A DNA stretch of 64,000 nucleotides. Origin: Solirubrobacterales bacterium (GTDB taxonomy: Bacteria > Actinomycetota > Thermoleophilia > Solirubrobacterales > Solirubrobacteraceae). Positions within the stretch are counted from its first letter, which is position 1. Every line of letters begins with the position of its first letter. The DNA is taken from contig JAOPZS010000080.1 in NCBI GenBank assembly GCA_025963965.1, positions 16,790 to 80,789 of the forward strand. The letters run 5' to 3'. Under the pieces are notes generated by a model. The model was not told the DNA's origin. It made no database searches and worked only from the letters and a program-made list of their open reading frames with translations. Both the position numbers and the translations under genes were made by a program. Shown one piece after another: positions 9,789-21,110 of this stretch.

Positions 9789-10304
9789 CTACGCCGCCGA
9801 GTCGCCTACCCGATCAGGCTGCGGTGTGGCCGCGGGAGTGAAGGCGTCCGCCGCTGCGCGAAGCCGGTGCGCTTCGAGATGCTCCGCCTGCTGTTCGGCG
9901 CGCTCGATCAGGGCATCGATCGCGCGACGCTCCAGGCGCGGCTCTGCCGGCTGGATGTGCCGGAGCGCCAGCCACATCGCGAGCTTGCCCTGCACGCCGA
10001 GACGCAGGGTCTCAAGCTCCAGGGCACGGCTGTACGGCGAGTAGCCGAGGAGCCTGCCGTTCAGCTTCAGCCGGCCCGCCTTCTCCAGCGCCCACGCGGT
10101 TGCGAGCTTCAACCGGTCCTCTCCCACGCCGAGGACCTCCATGATCGCCAGCAGCGAACCGCGGTCCTCGTCGATTTCCACCCGCAGGTGTTCCAGAAAG
10201 TCGCCATAGGCCGTGCCGCGGTTGCTCCGCGCCGAGCGGGACGCCAGCTCACGCGCGAGCGTCGCGCCGGCCAGGTGGTCGTTCAGATAGATACCGAGCA
10301 GCAT
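9789..10304 (-). CDS. Conserved helical protein of unknown function
   Basis: MLLGIYLNDHLAGATLARELASRSARSNRGTAYGDFLEHLRVEIDEDRGSLLAIMEVLGV; SD-like GAGGGCG. Confidence 0.65.
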   Translation of the reverse strand: MLLGIYLNDHLAGATLARELASRSARSNRGTAYGDFLEHLRVEIDEDRGSLLAIMEVLGVGEDRLKLATAWALEKAGRLKLNGRLLGYSPYSRALELETLRLGVQGKLAMWLALRHIQPAEPRLERRAIDALIERAEQQAEHLEAHRLRAAADAFTPAATPQPDRVGDSAA

Positions 10305-10345
10305 CTCGCCCTCGCGGTTTGCTCCTGGCTGTGGCGCTCCATCGG

Positions 10346-11524
10346 CTATGGCTTCAGCACCACCTTCACGCATTCGTCGCGCTTGTGCTTGAACGTCTCG
10401 TAGCCTTCAGGCGCATCGGCGAGCCCGAGGCGATGGGTCACCACGAAGCTCGGGTCGATGTCCCCTTTCACGACGTGATCGAGCAGGGGCCGCATGTAGC
10501 GCTGCACGTGACATTGCCCTGTGCGCATTGTCAAGCCCTTGTTCATGAAAGCCCCGGCCGGGAACTTGTCCATCATCCCCCCGTAGACGCCGATCACCGA
10601 GACGATGCCGCCTGGGCGACAGGCCATGACGGCGTCACGCAGGGCGTGTGGCCGCTCCGTCTCCATCCGCGTCGCCTGCTTGATGCGGTCGTAGGCGTGA
10701 AGCGCGACGCGGCCGTGGGTCGCCTCCATCCCGACCGCGTCGATCACCGAGTCCGGCCCGCGTCCGCCGGTGAGCTCCTTGAGCTCCTCGACGACATCGG
10801 GTGTCTCGTCGAAGTTGATCGCGGCGGTGGCGCCGGCTTCCTCGAGAGCCATCCTCAGGCGGTACCTCTCCTTGTCGATCACGATCACGTGCTCGGCGCC
10901 GAGCAGGCGAGCGCTCGCGATCGCGAACTGCCCGACAGGACCTGCGCCGAATACCGCAATCACCTTCTCCGGAGAGGGCTCGGCCATCTCGGCGCCCATG
11001 AAGCCGGTCGGGAATATGTCCGACAGGAACAGCACCTGCTCGTCGCGCAGCCCCTCCTCGATCTTGATCGGGCCGACGTCGGCGAACGGCACGCGGGCAT
11101 ATTCGGCCTGTCCGCCCGCGTAGCCACCCGTCAGGTGCGAGTAGCCGAAGATTCCGGCCGTCGGGTGACCGAACATCTTCTCCGCCATCCCGCCGTTGGG
11201 GTTCGTGTTCTCGCAGAGGGAGTACAGGCCCTTCTGGCACTGCTCGCAGCGCCCGCAGGCGATCGGGAACGGCACGACGACGCGATCGCCGGCCTTCAGT
11301 CGCGCGACGTCCGGGCCTGTCTCGACGACTTCGCCCATGAACTCGTGGCCGAGGATGTCTCCCCTCTCCATCGTCGGGATGTATCCGTCGTAGAGGTGGA
11401 GATCCGATCCGCAGATCGCCGTCGAGCTGATCTTCACGATCGCGTCGTCGCGGTTGATGATCTTCGGGTCGGGCACGTTCTCCACCTGGACCTTGTTTCG
11501 GCCAGACCAGACGTTCGCGCGCAT
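10346..11524 (-). CDS. Zn-dependent alcohol/formaldehyde dehydrogenase-like
   Basis: [67 protein letters not shown]. Confidence 0.92.
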   Translation of the reverse strand: MRANVWSGRNKVQVENVPDPKIINRDDAIVKISSTAICGSDLHLYDGYIPTMERGDILGHEFMGEVVETGPDVARLKAGDRVVVPFPIACGRCEQCQKGLYSLCENTNPNGGMAEKMFGHPTAGIFGYSHLTGGYAGGQAEYARVPFADVGPIKIEEGLRDEQVLFLSDIFPTGFMGAEMAEPSPEKVIAVFGAGPVGQFAIASARLLGAEHVIVIDKERYRLRMALEEAGATAAINFDETPDVVEELKELTGGRGPDSVIDAVGMEATHGRVALHAYDRIKQATRMETERPHALRDAVMACRPGGIVSVIGVYGGMMDKFPAGAFMNKGLTMRTGQCHVQRYMRPLLDHVVKGDIDPSFVVTHRLGLADAPEGYETFKHKRDECVKVVLKP

Positions 11525-11538
11525 GGTGATCTCCTTTC

Positions 11539-12414
11539 TCAGCTGATGGCGTGTTCGAGGGGCTGTGCCGGGCGCTGCTTCGGCTGGTGCTTCGCGCTCG
11601 AGCCCGCCGGCGCTCCCTCCGAGCGGACGATCTCGCCGGTTTCGACGAGCTGCTTGAGGCGGCGCAGGTCGTCGCGCACCAGTTGCAGCGGCTCCTCGCC
11701 GGTGATCTTCTTGACCGCGTCGCCGAGGACGCCGCCCGGCAGGTCGTGTTCGATGCGGACGTGAACCTCGGTGCCTCGGTCTCCCGGCGCGAGGCCGAAA
11801 CGCGTGACGCCGCTCGCCTGCACGGGCGCATCTGAGACCGTGCGCCACTCGATCCGGCCCGGCTGCTCGTCGAGGATCTCGATCGGGCCCAGCCGCGAGC
11901 CGCTGCCGGCGTTCTGCTCGAAGCTGCGCCAGCGCTCGGTCAGCTCTTCGCGCGATGCGCGAACGGTGATGCTCGCGTGTCCCTCCACTGTTCGATCCTC
12001 CTCGCTCGCATGACGTTGGGTGCTGCGGGCGCCGGCGAGCGCATCGGCGGCGAAGCAGCCGATGACCGAAACGATCGCGGCGGTCAGGCGCGGGCTCGAC
12101 TCGCGATGCCCGCGGTAGGCACGGGCGAGCATCCCCAGGTGCAGGACGTCGCCGACCGTCCTTCCCCACAGCGACAGGGTGGCTCGCCGCGCCACCAGGA
12201 TCCCGCCGGCCGCGCTCAGCTCCTGCACGCCGACGACCCTTTGCCAGAAGCGGCTCTCGGCGTCGTCGCGCACGCCGAGCAGGCGGTTGACAGCGCCCGG
12301 TGAGACGAGCTGAACGGAGCCGAGCGCGAGGCTGAAGTAGCCGAGCCCACGTTCGAGGCCGCCGAGCGGCTGGGAGCTCCTGCGTGTTCGGGTGCTGCCG
12401 ACGAAGGACGGCAT
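11539..12414 (-). CDS. SRPBCC/cyclase-like protein with N-terminal membrane region
   Basis: [19 protein letters not shown]...[56 protein letters not shown]. Confidence 0.8.
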   Translation of the reverse strand: MPSFVGSTRTRRSSQPLGGLERGLGYFSLALGSVQLVSPGAVNRLLGVRDDAESRFWQRVVGVQELSAAGGILVARRATLSLWGRTVGDVLHLGMLARAYRGHRESSPRLTAAIVSVIGCFAADALAGARSTQRHASEEDRTVEGHASITVRASREELTERWRSFEQNAGSGSRLGPIEILDEQPGRIEWRTVSDAPVQASGVTRFGLAPGDRGTEVHVRIEHDLPGGVLGDAVKKITGEEPLQLVRDDLRRLKQLVETGEIVRSEGAPAGSSAKHQPKQRPAQPLEHAIS

Positions 12415-12586
12415 GTCCACTCCTTTCGGGCTCGGCCGGGGCCGAGCGTGGTCGCCTGGCCGTCGACTACCCGGCTCACATGCGTCTACCACCCGGGGCA
12501 CGAAAAAACTTTGTGGAAGTCACGATTCGAGCTGGACGCCGCCCTCCCCCACGATCCGACCGGCGTCGCCGAGGACCGGGCGCCCT

Positions 12587-14830
12587 CTACAGCCACGCGT
12601 CGGCCGTCCCCGGTGTCGGTGCCATCGTGACCGTGAGCTCCCCGCTCTGATCGAGCAGCGCGAAGCCGGTGACGTCGTCGGCGCGGGTGAATGCGAGGCT
12701 CACCTCGGCGTCGCCGACGAGGAGGCGGCGGAGCTCTGCGCGCTCGATCCACGGCGGCAGGCGCGGCTGGATCACGTCGAGCCGCCGCGCGGGCGCGTGC
12801 GCAGTGATTCCGAGCATCGCCTGCAGCAGCATGAACGGTGCCGCCGCGGCCCAGGCCTGCGGCATGCATGCGACGGGGTACCCGACGATCTCGCTCGTCC
12901 CGGACCGTTGGAAGCCGCAGTAGAGCTCGGCGAGGCGGAAGTCGCGGGAGTGCGCCGCGATGTCGAAGATGCCCGTCGCGATCCGCAGCGTCTCCTCGGC
13001 GAAGCCATAGCGTTTCAGGCCGGCGGCGATGATCGCGTTGTCATGCGGCCAGACGGATCCGTTGTGGTAGCTCATCGGGTTGTAGGCCGGCGAGTCGCTC
13101 GATAGCGTGCGGATGCCCCAGCCGCTGAACATGTCGGGGGCCGTCAGGCGGCTGGCCAGCGACGCTGCCTTGTCGGCGTCGACGATCCCGCAGTAGAGGC
13201 AGTGACCCGGGTTGGAGGTGACGCTCGCCACCTGCCTCTTTGCTCCGTCGAGCGCGAGGGCGAACGTTCCCTCCTCCGGATTCCAGAACGCCTCGTTGAA
13301 CCGCTCGCGCAACCGCCCCGCCTCGGCTCGGAGCGCGCGCCCGCGGTCAGCTTCCCCCAGTGCCTCGTAGACCTCCGCGATCCGCAGCTTTGCGAGATAG
13401 ACGTAGCCCTGCACCTCCACGAGCGCGATCGGGCCGCTCGCGAGGGCCCCGTCGGCGTGAACGACGCAGTCCTCAGAGTCCTTCCAGCCCTGGTTGGCAA
13501 GCCCTGCCGGAGAGCGGCGCTGGTACTCGACGAAACCGTCGCCGTCGCGGTCGCCGTAGCGATCGATCCACTCGAGCGCACCGTCGAGCGCGGGACGCAG
13601 GGTGCTCATCGTCTCCAGATCCCCCGTCCAGCGGAAGTAGGTCGCGGCGAGCATCACGAACAGCGGCGTCGCATCCGCCGTCCCGTAGTAAGGGGTGTGC
13701 GGGATCAGCCCGGCTCGCGCCAGCTCGCCGCTGCGAAGCTCGTGCAGGATCTTGCCGGGCTCGGCGTCGCGCCAGGCATCGTCTGTCTGTGCCTGCATGC
13801 CCGCGAGCACCAACAGGCTGTCGCGCGCGAGGCCCGGGTTGAGCAGCAGGCACTGGTGCGAGGCCAGCAGCGAGTCGCGCCCGAACGCCGCCACGAACCA
13901 GGGGATGCCCGCCGCCGGGATCCGCCCGCCGCGCAGCGGCGTCAACAGCGCGTGCAGGTCGCGAACCGACGCCGCGATGACCTGCTCGAAGAGCCTGCTG
14001 TCGGATGAGATGCCGGTGCAGCGCTCGCACCACGCCTCCAGCTGCTCCTCTACGTCGTCGACGGCCCGCGCGAACCTGCGCGAGCGCGGACGCTCCTCGC
14101 CGAGGGCGGGCGAGACGCTGATCAGCACGGACTCCTGGGCGCCGGGGGCGAGCTCGATGCTCCAGTCGAGCTGCGCTCGGGGTCCGTGCATCGAGGAGAT
14201 CTCCGGGGCGGGCTCGGCGTCGATCAGCGTGCGGCTCGTGCAGCCATCGGCACCCTGGTAGGCGAATGTGACGCCCGACCGGCGTGATCTCACCGATACC
14301 GGCCCGGTCGGTTGTGGCCGGCGCCGCACTCCGCGCACCTCGAACACGTCCGCGTAGTCCGCGCCGAACGTCACGGCGAGCGGCACGGCGACCCGGCGGG
14401 GAGAGTAGTTGTGCAGCTCGACGTGGCAATAGAGCCGATCCGCCACGACGAGCGTGCGACGAACGTGCAGCGTCTCCTGGGCGATCTCGAGTCCCCGCGC
14501 GTCCAGGAACGAGGGGTTCGTCGCGTCGACCACAGCGCGGTGTCCGTCCTCGACCGAGCGTGAGAGCAGGACGGGCGCCACCCCTCCGAGCGAGAGCCGC
14601 AGCTCCGAGACGAAACGGGTGTCGTCCCTGTAGAGCCCCTCGCCGCTGGCCCCGTGGGGGTGGAGCTCACCGTCGGGGCGAGCGCACAGGAACATGCCGC
14701 CGCACTTCAGGACCAGCAGCTCCGCGCGCGCCTCGGCGGGGATCGGCGGGGCGCCCGCGGCGGCCCGAACGTGCTCATCAGAGCCTGCCGGAGAGCCCGA
14801 CGCGGTCGACAGGACCGCCACCTCGCTCAT
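12587..14830 (-). CDS. Glycogen debranching enzyme-like (amylo-alpha-1,6-glucosidase family)
   Basis: GEGLYRDDTRFVSEL; DRYGDRDGDGFVEYQRRSPAGLANQGWKDSEDCV; NPMSYHNGSVWPHDNAIIAAGLKRYG. Confidence 0.9.
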   Translation of the reverse strand: MSEVAVLSTASGSPAGSDEHVRAAAGAPPIPAEARAELLVLKCGGMFLCARPDGELHPHGASGEGLYRDDTRFVSELRLSLGGVAPVLLSRSVEDGHRAVVDATNPSFLDARGLEIAQETLHVRRTLVVADRLYCHVELHNYSPRRVAVPLAVTFGADYADVFEVRGVRRRPQPTGPVSVRSRRSGVTFAYQGADGCTSRTLIDAEPAPEISSMHGPRAQLDWSIELAPGAQESVLISVSPALGEERPRSRRFARAVDDVEEQLEAWCERCTGISSDSRLFEQVIAASVRDLHALLTPLRGGRIPAAGIPWFVAAFGRDSLLASHQCLLLNPGLARDSLLVLAGMQAQTDDAWRDAEPGKILHELRSGELARAGLIPHTPYYGTADATPLFVMLAATYFRWTGDLETMSTLRPALDGALEWIDRYGDRDGDGFVEYQRRSPAGLANQGWKDSEDCVVHADGALASGPIALVEVQGYVYLAKLRIAEVYEALGEADRGRALRAEAGRLRERFNEAFWNPEEGTFALALDGAKRQVASVTSNPGHCLYCGIVDADKAASLASRLTAPDMFSGWGIRTLSSDSPAYNPMSYHNGSVWPHDNAIIAAGLKRYGFAEETLRIATGIFDIAAHSRDFRLAELYCGFQRSGTSEIVGYPVACMPQAWAAAAPFMLLQAMLGITAHAPARRLDVIQPRLPPWIERAELRRLLVGDAEVSLAFTRADDVTGFALLDQSGELTVTMAPTPGTADAWL

Positions 14831-16008
14831 GCCACCTGCGTCCGGCCACGCTCACGATCGCGGGCTCCGATCACGCGGCGGTATGCGTTCTCGTACGCCC
14901 GACCGACGAGGTCGACGTCATAGCGCGCCTGCACGGCTTCGCGACAGCGCCCGGCGTCGAGCTCGTCGAGCATTCCCACCGCCGCTGCCATCTCATCCTC
15001 GTCGCCGACGAGGAATCCCGAGGCGCCGTGCTCGACGATCTCCGGAGCGGCGCCTTCGGGGAAGGCGATCACGGGGGTTCCGCAGGCCAGCGCCTCGATC
15101 ATCACCATCCCGAAGGGCTCCGGCCAGCGGATCGGCATCAGCAGAGCGGCCGCCCCGGCGAACAGCTCCCGCTTGGCGGCGCCGCCGACCTCCTCGACAT
15201 AGCGGACCGAATCCCCGTCGATGTACGGCTCCACGTGCCGCTTGAAGAACTCCTCCTGTCCGGGCTGCACAGGGCCGGCGAGCACGAGCGGCCGGCCGGC
15301 GCGGGCGGCCGCGGCGATCGCCCGATGCGGGCCCTTGCCGGGTGTCATCCGACCGATCCACAGCAGGTATCCGTCCTTGCGGCGGCGCAACGGCCAGGCC
15401 CCCACGTCGATCGGGTTCGGGACGATGTTCACGCAACGCAGATCGGCCGGGCCCGACTCCAGCTGCGCGCGACTGAGCGCGGTCACCCAGAACTTCTGCG
15501 CGTGGTGGCGGTAGAAGGCGGACGTCTCGGGCGTGAACGGCCCGTGCAGAGTGTGCAGCACGGGCACCGCCACCCTGTCCGCGACCGCGACCAGCCCGAA
15601 GCCCGAGTGGTCGTGGATCAGATCGAACGGCCGGCCCCGCCGGCCCGCCTCGTCGATCACCTCGATCGCGCGTGCGACGTGATCGACCTCGAACAGCGTC
15701 TGCCCCATCTCATCGGGGTGCGCCTCTGCGAGCAGCGGAACGACGTGCGCCTGTGACTGCGACCCCGGCGGAGCTAGCAGCGTCACCCGATGGCCGCGTC
15801 GCACGAGCGCGCCCGCGATCTCCGCGACAGCCGCCTCGATGCCGCCGTAGCCGCTCGGCGGGACGGCGATCCAGGGCGGCGCCAGCACCGCGATCTGGAG
15901 CGAGAGCGAGCGGAGCGCGTCGTGCTCGCGGGCGCCGCGCCGCGCGGGGCGCCGCCGTCCCGGCGTGAGGGGAACGTGCACGTCTGTTGCATGGGCTGCG
16001 CTGGACAT
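14827..16008 (-). CDS. Glycosyltransferase family 4
   Basis: PPSGYGGIEAAVAEIAGALVRRGHRVTLLAP; WIGRMTPGKGPHRAI; EPFGMVMIEALACGTPVIAF; SD AGGAG. Confidence 0.9.
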   Translation of the reverse strand: MSSAAHATDVHVPLTPGRRRPARRGAREHDALRSLSLQIAVLAPPWIAVPPSGYGGIEAAVAEIAGALVRRGHRVTLLAPPGSQSQAHVVPLLAEAHPDEMGQTLFEVDHVARAIEVIDEAGRRGRPFDLIHDHSGFGLVAVADRVAVPVLHTLHGPFTPETSAFYRHHAQKFWVTALSRAQLESGPADLRCVNIVPNPIDVGAWPLRRRKDGYLLWIGRMTPGKGPHRAIAAAARAGRPLVLAGPVQPGQEEFFKRHVEPYIDGDSVRYVEEVGGAAKRELFAGAAALLMPIRWPEPFGMVMIEALACGTPVIAFPEGAAPEIVEHGASGFLVGDEDEMAAAVGMLDELDAGRCREAVQARYDVDLVGRAYENAYRRVIGARDRERGRTQVA

Positions 16009-16255
16009 GGGGATGCTCCTGGCAGTAGGTCGCCGCAGCGTGTTTCAAAAGCCCGGGGCGGCGCCCTTGGCTCGGCTCGTCAGCGGCCTAGCAACGACAG
16101 CCAGTACCGAAGATCAGGACACGACGCATTGGCCGTCGGCTCGTCGGTGCTCCGCAGTCCTCGATCCTGCGCGAGGGACCGCCTCCCCTGGCATCGCGTG
16201 CGTCGAGGGACGCCGGGCGCCGAAGCCGGCTGTCAAAGTGGCTGAGCCGGGCCGG

Positions 16256-18955
16256 CTACTGCTCGCGCAGCAGCGAGCCGAGCGGCAGCGCGCGCAGCCG
16301 ACGGGCGGTGAGCGCGGCGACCAGCACCGCGGTGCCGATCGCGGCCGCGGCGAGCTCGCCGACGTACACCCACGGGATCGCGAGGTGGTCGGGGGGAGGA
16401 TCGAAGACGTGCTGGAGCATCGCGACGAGCATCGCGGCCAGCAGCACGCCGAGCACAGCGGCAAGGGCGAGCGCCGCGACGAGAACCAGGGCCGCCTCGC
16501 TCCAGAGGAACGCACCGATCGTGCGGAGGTTGCCGCCGATAGCGGCCATCGTCGCGAACTCGTGTCGCCGTTCGAGCAGCGCGAGGGCGAGGAACAGCGC
16601 CATCGCGGCGGCGGCCAGCGCGAGCGTGAAGGCCTCCTCGATGCTGCTGATGCCGCGCAGGTCCACCGTCGTGATCGAGCTTGTCGTCTGCTGCGCCTGT
16701 TCGGAGATGTTCTTGACGATCGTCCCGTCGGTTCTGGTCGCGGCTGCGACCGCGCGAGCGGTGCCGGACGGGTCGGTGGCGCTTGCGAACACGACGTTGG
16801 GGCCGCCAGCGTGGTCTAGTGCCTGCAGGTACGCGAGGTTCGCGACCATGAACGAGTCGCGCGGGGCCGAGGGAAACTCCTGGACGATGCCGGCGACGTG
16901 GAACGGAGCGATCCTGAACCTGCCACTGCGACGGTCGAGCACGCGGAGGTTGAGAAGGTCACCGAGGTGCAGCTGATAGTCGGCGATCGTCTCCTTCGAG
17001 ACGAGGATCCCGTCCGGCCGCGCGGCGAGTCGGGCGAGGGTCTGCTTGGCCCCGGAGCCGATGAAGTACGAGTCGCGCAACGTGCTCGCCTTGCCGAAGT
17101 TCTTCGCGTCGATCCCGAACGTGTCCTGCAGGTCGGGGCCCACGTAGGCGTAGGAGTGGTCGAGCGCGGTCGTCGCCTGCACGCCGGGCACCGCCGCGAT
17201 CTTCTGCTGCAGGCGATGCGAGGACGTGACGCCGGGGGGTGCGGTGGCCGTGACGTCGGCGCCCAGCGTCAGCTGCGCGTCGACGTTCGCCTGCTGGTCA
17301 TAGGTGGCGGTGAAGACTCCGAGGTTGACGCCGAACGCGAGCAGCAGGCCGACGATCAGGAGGCCGCGGTTCATCGCCGGCCCGCGGCGGCTGGCGCTGG
17401 CGAGCAGGAATCCTGCCGGCGTACTGGCCCGCCTGCCGGCCGCGCGACTCACCATCCAGGCGAGGGCGCGCCCTCGCAGGCGGACCACGAGCAGCGTCGC
17501 CCCGAGCCACAGCAGCGCCGGGGCGAAGAACATGTAGACCGACAGGGACAGCGTCGGGTTGGAATCCGGGTTGACGACCGCCGAGAACCCCGTGCTGGCG
17601 GTCAGCCAGTAGATCAGGCCGCTGAGCGCCAGAGCGGCGATGTCGAGGTACAGGCGCTGCCACAGGGGCTTTGATTCCCTGCTGACGCTGCGACGGCCCT
17701 CCGAAACGCTCGTCCGCCAGGCCGAGGAGGTCGCGCCGAGACGCGCCGCGGCGGCGCCGCACACCGCCAGCACCACGCACGCCAGCACGGCGATGAGGAC
17801 CCGCGCCGTCGTCAGCCCCAGGCTGCCCTTGATGATCAGCGCGACGGCCGCGAAGGCCGCCCCGGCGCCCAGCAGCCCGGCCGGGATCCCGATCGCGAGG
17901 CTCTCGTAGAGGGCCATGCCGACGAGCGACCGCCGGGTGGCGCCGCGCGCGCGCAGCAGCGCCAGATCGCGGCGGTCGCGCTCGACGGTGCCGAGCGCCG
18001 CCAGGTAGGCGAGCCCCAGTGCGACCAGCGCGCCCGGCAGCGCCAGCATGATGTAGAGCGTCTCCGCGTAGAGCGCGTCACCGGCGGCGATGTTCAGTCG
18101 TTCTGAGAGGTTGTCGACGAACTGGACCTGGCCGGGAAGGCTGCGTTCGACGCGGTGCGCGATCTGCCCGGCCCGCGTGAAGGCCTGCCCGGGGGAGCCG
18201 CCGAGCGCGCTCGGGTCGACCTGAGCCTGGACCTGCCACTGGACCGCCTGCTGCGCTCCCGGCACCGCAGCGCTCCCCGGGGCGCCGGCGGTGCTCGCCG
18301 GCAGCTCGCGCGCGATCGTGGAGTGCAAGGTGTCGAGCGTCGTGATCGCGGCGTTCGCCGGCGGCTGGGCGGGGGCCGGACCGAGCAGCGGGTTCAGCGG
18401 CTGGAAGAGGATGTCGGGCGCCGTGATCAGCGCGACGCCGGACACCGGAAGGGTCACCGGGTGCGCGCCCGGACGAGGCGTCAGCGAGACGCGGTCACCG
18501 ATCTGCGCCTGAAGCGTCGCGGCCAGCTGCTGGTCGAGCACGACCGCGCCCGGTCGAAGTTCGCCCTGCAGCAGCCGGTAGGTGTGGATCGCACGTTCGT
18601 ACCCCGGCGAGACGCCGAGCATCGCGCCGCTGCCGGCGCTCGTGGTCCCGGCGCCGCCGACGTGCGAGGCGGATGCGAACGGCGCCGTCGCCGCGGCGCT
18701 CGCCTGGCGGACGCCTGGCTGGCGCGCGACGCCTTCTGAGACCTTCAGCGCCTGCTCGTAGCTGCCCACCGGCCCCTGCCAGTCCAGCGGCACGCTGCGC
18801 ACGGCCGTGCCGGTCATCGTCCTCAGCGAGTGCCCGACGAACAGCAACATCGAGCCGAGCAGCGCGACTGCCGCCGCCAGCACGAGCATCCGGGTCGCAG
18901 TCCGTCCCGGCGCGCGCAGCAGTCCGGCCATCGCGAGGCGCAGCCCGGCGCTCAC
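16256..18955 (-). CDS. FtsX/MacB-like ABC transporter permease
   Basis: 899 aa, two FtsX-like repeats, large extracytoplasmic regions. Confidence 0.88.
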   Translation of the reverse strand: MSAGLRLAMAGLLRAPGRTATRMLVLAAAVALLGSMLLFVGHSLRTMTGTAVRSVPLDWQGPVGSYEQALKVSEGVARQPGVRQASAAATAPFASASHVGGAGTTSAGSGAMLGVSPGYERAIHTYRLLQGELRPGAVVLDQQLAATLQAQIGDRVSLTPRPGAHPVTLPVSGVALITAPDILFQPLNPLLGPAPAQPPANAAITTLDTLHSTIARELPASTAGAPGSAAVPGAQQAVQWQVQAQVDPSALGGSPGQAFTRAGQIAHRVERSLPGQVQFVDNLSERLNIAAGDALYAETLYIMLALPGALVALGLAYLAALGTVERDRRDLALLRARGATRRSLVGMALYESLAIGIPAGLLGAGAAFAAVALIIKGSLGLTTARVLIAVLACVVLAVCGAAAARLGATSSAWRTSVSEGRRSVSRESKPLWQRLYLDIAALALSGLIYWLTASTGFSAVVNPDSNPTLSLSVYMFFAPALLWLGATLLVVRLRGRALAWMVSRAAGRRASTPAGFLLASASRRGPAMNRGLLIVGLLLAFGVNLGVFTATYDQQANVDAQLTLGADVTATAPPGVTSSHRLQQKIAAVPGVQATTALDHSYAYVGPDLQDTFGIDAKNFGKASTLRDSYFIGSGAKQTLARLAARPDGILVSKETIADYQLHLGDLLNLRVLDRRSGRFRIAPFHVAGIVQEFPSAPRDSFMVANLAYLQALDHAGGPNVVFASATDPSGTARAVAAATRTDGTIVKNISEQAQQTTSSITTVDLRGISSIEEAFTLALAAAAMALFLALALLERRHEFATMAAIGGNLRTIGAFLWSEAALVLVAALALAAVLGVLLAAMLVAMLQHVFDPPPDHLAIPWVYVGELAAAAIGTAVLVAALTARRLRALPLGSLLREQ

Positions 18956-19662
18956 GCGGAGACCTCCGCGGCGAGCACGCGACCGTCGCGCAGCGCGAGG
19001 TCGCGTGGGTACCGCGCGACCACGTCGGCGTCGTGCGTGGCGGTGACCTGGGCGAACCCGAACTCGGCCTGCAGCGCGTCGATCAGGTCGAGCACGCGGA
19101 TTCCGGTGTCTGAGTCGAGGTGTCCGGTGGGCTCGTCGCAGAGCAGCAGCTGCGGGCGCTGCGCCAGCGCTCGGGCGAGCGCGACGCGCTGGGCCTCGCC
19201 GCCTGAGAGCTCCGCGGGCAGCGCGTCGAGCTTCCCGTCGAGCCCGACCAGCCCCAGCAGCTCCTCGGGACCGATCGCGCGCCGGTCAAGGTCGTCGGTG
19301 CGAGAGCGGGCGGCGGCGGCGAACGCCACGTTCTCGAACGCCGTGAAGGTCGGCAGGAGGTTCGAGCTCTGGAAGACGAACGCGATTCCGGCGGCCCTGG
19401 CGCGGCCGCGCCCGGCAGCATCGAGCGTCGAGAGCGGCTCCCCCTGCCAGCTGACCACGCCGCGCGTCGGGACGAGCAGTCCGCCGAGCACGTGCAGGAG
19501 GGTCGTCTTGCCCGAGCCCGATGCTCCGTGCAGGGCCAGCCGTTCTCCGGGCCGGACGGCCAGGTCGATGTCGAGGAGCGCGGAGACCTGCGCGGGGCCG
19601 GTGCCGTGGACGACGGACACGTTCCGGCAGCTGATCAGCTCGGCCGAGAATGAGCTCGTCAT
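18952..19662 (-). CDS. ABC transporter ATP-binding protein (exporter type)
   Basis: LHGASGSGKTTLLHVLGGLL; LSGGEAQRVALARAL; LLLCDEPTGHLD. Confidence 0.93.
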   Translation of the reverse strand: MTSSFSAELISCRNVSVVHGTGPAQVSALLDIDLAVRPGERLALHGASGSGKTTLLHVLGGLLVPTRGVVSWQGEPLSTLDAAGRGRARAAGIAFVFQSSNLLPTFTAFENVAFAAAARSRTDDLDRRAIGPEELLGLVGLDGKLDALPAELSGGEAQRVALARALAQRPQLLLCDEPTGHLDSDTGIRVLDLIDALQAEFGFAQVTATHDADVVARYPRDLALRDGRVLAAEVSA

Positions 19663-20387
19663 GAGATCGCCGTGCCGTCGCGCATCTCGATCACGCGGTC
19701 CGCCGCGGCGGCGACCTGCGCGGAGTGCGTCACGAGAACGACCGTCGAGCCACGCTCGCTGCGGAGCCGTGCGAGCGCTTCGAGCACGATCATCTCGTTG
19801 CTCGCGTCGAGCTCGCCGGTGGGCTCGTCGGCGAGCACGAGCGGCGCCCCCCGCGCGAAGGCGGAGGCGATCGCCACGCGCTGCTGCTCTCCTCCGGAGA
19901 GTGCGGCGGCGGTGTGTCGCGTGCGCTGCCCGAGCCCGAACGTCGCCAGCGCGTCGTCGGCCTCGCGACCCGGGTCCTCGGCGCCGGCAAGGCGCAGCGC
20001 GAGCGCGACGTTCTCTCGCGCGGAGAGCAGCGGCCACAGGTTGTCGCTCTGGAAGATCAGCGCGAGCTCGCGCGCCCGGTAGCGCGACCGCTCGAGCTCG
20101 TCGAGCTGCTGCAGCGGCCTACCGTTGACCCGCACCTCGCCCGCGGACGGCTCGTCGAGCGCCGCCGCCAGCACCAGCATCGTGCTCTTCCCGCATCCCG
20201 ACGGACCGAGCACGGCGACGAACTCCCCCTCCTCGATCTTCATCTCGAGGCCGCGCAGAGCCACCGTCTCGGTCGGCCCGGAGCGATAGATCTTGAAGAC
20301 GTCACGCAGCTGCAGGGTCGGCCACGTGAGCTGCTGCTCGTGCTCCGGCTCGCGCCACAGGCTGTGCGGAAGTGCCCGGCTGCTCAT
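19659..20387 (-). CDS. ABC transporter ATP-binding protein (second)
   Basis: LGPSGCGKSTMLVLAAALDEPSAGEV; LSGGEQQRVAIASAF; VLADEPTGELD. Confidence 0.93.
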   Translation of the reverse strand: MSSRALPHSLWREPEHEQQLTWPTLQLRDVFKIYRSGPTETVALRGLEMKIEEGEFVAVLGPSGCGKSTMLVLAAALDEPSAGEVRVNGRPLQQLDELERSRYRARELALIFQSDNLWPLLSARENVALALRLAGAEDPGREADDALATFGLGQRTRHTAAALSGGEQQRVAIASAFARGAPLVLADEPTGELDASNEMIVLEALARLRSERGSTVVLVTHSAQVAAAADRVIEMRDGTAIS

Positions 20388-21031
20388 CGCCAGCGGAAGC
20401 TGTTGATCATTTTCCGGTACGCGTCGACGTTGTCGACGCCGCGCTGGGTGCCGAGGTCAACCGTGGCGTTCCACGGTCCGTGGTTGAGCACGTAGCGGTC
20501 GACGATCAGCGTCACGCTGCGGTTGGTGACAGGGTTGGGCGGGCTCTGTGTCGTGTACACGGAGGCGATCGCCTGCCCGCTGCCGAGCCCCACGGCCCGC
20601 GGTGGCGTGAACGCCAGCGACGGGGTCTTGGCCTTCAGGGCGTTCAGCGCCGCGGACACCGAGGAGGCACTCGCAGCGGCCCCGTGCGCGAGCACGATGT
20701 GGACGATGTTGTTCTTGCTTCGGAAGGTCACGTCGGCACCGGAGCCGCTCTGGGTCCACCCCTCCGGGTACTTGATCGAGTACCCGGCCGCTCCGGTGTC
20801 GGTGAACGTGAGGAAGTTCTGGTTGTCGGGGATGTCCCCGGTCGCCGCGGAGCGTGCCTCGGCCGACAGGGCTCCGGCGGCGGCTTCAGGGGTGCTCGCC
20901 GACCCGCCGACGGAGCTCGTGCCGGCGCTCGAGCCCGAGCTGGAGGTTTTCGCGCTCGAGCCGCAGCCGCCGGCCGCTGCGAGCGCGACGGCGCAGGACG
21001 CGCCTGCGAGGAGCCTGAAGGTCAAGTGCAT
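20384..21031 (-). CDS. Putative lipoprotein
   Basis: MHLTFRLLAGASCAVALAAAGGC lipobox; Ser/Thr-rich linker; 4-nt overlap with next gene. Confidence 0.78.
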   Translation of the reverse strand: MHLTFRLLAGASCAVALAAAGGCGSSAKTSSSGSSAGTSSVGGSASTPEAAAGALSAEARSAATGDIPDNQNFLTFTDTGAAGYSIKYPEGWTQSGSGADVTFRSKNNIVHIVLAHGAAASASSVSAALNALKAKTPSLAFTPPRAVGLGSGQAIASVYTTQSPPNPVTNRSVTLIVDRYVLNHGPWNATVDLGTQRGVDNVDAYRKMINSFRWR

Positions 21032-21110
21032 GCCGGTACCGTCGCGATATCACCTGACGATCTCCTGAACAGCGTCGGGTCGGGCTGGATCGGCGCGCGA
21101 TACTGGGGCG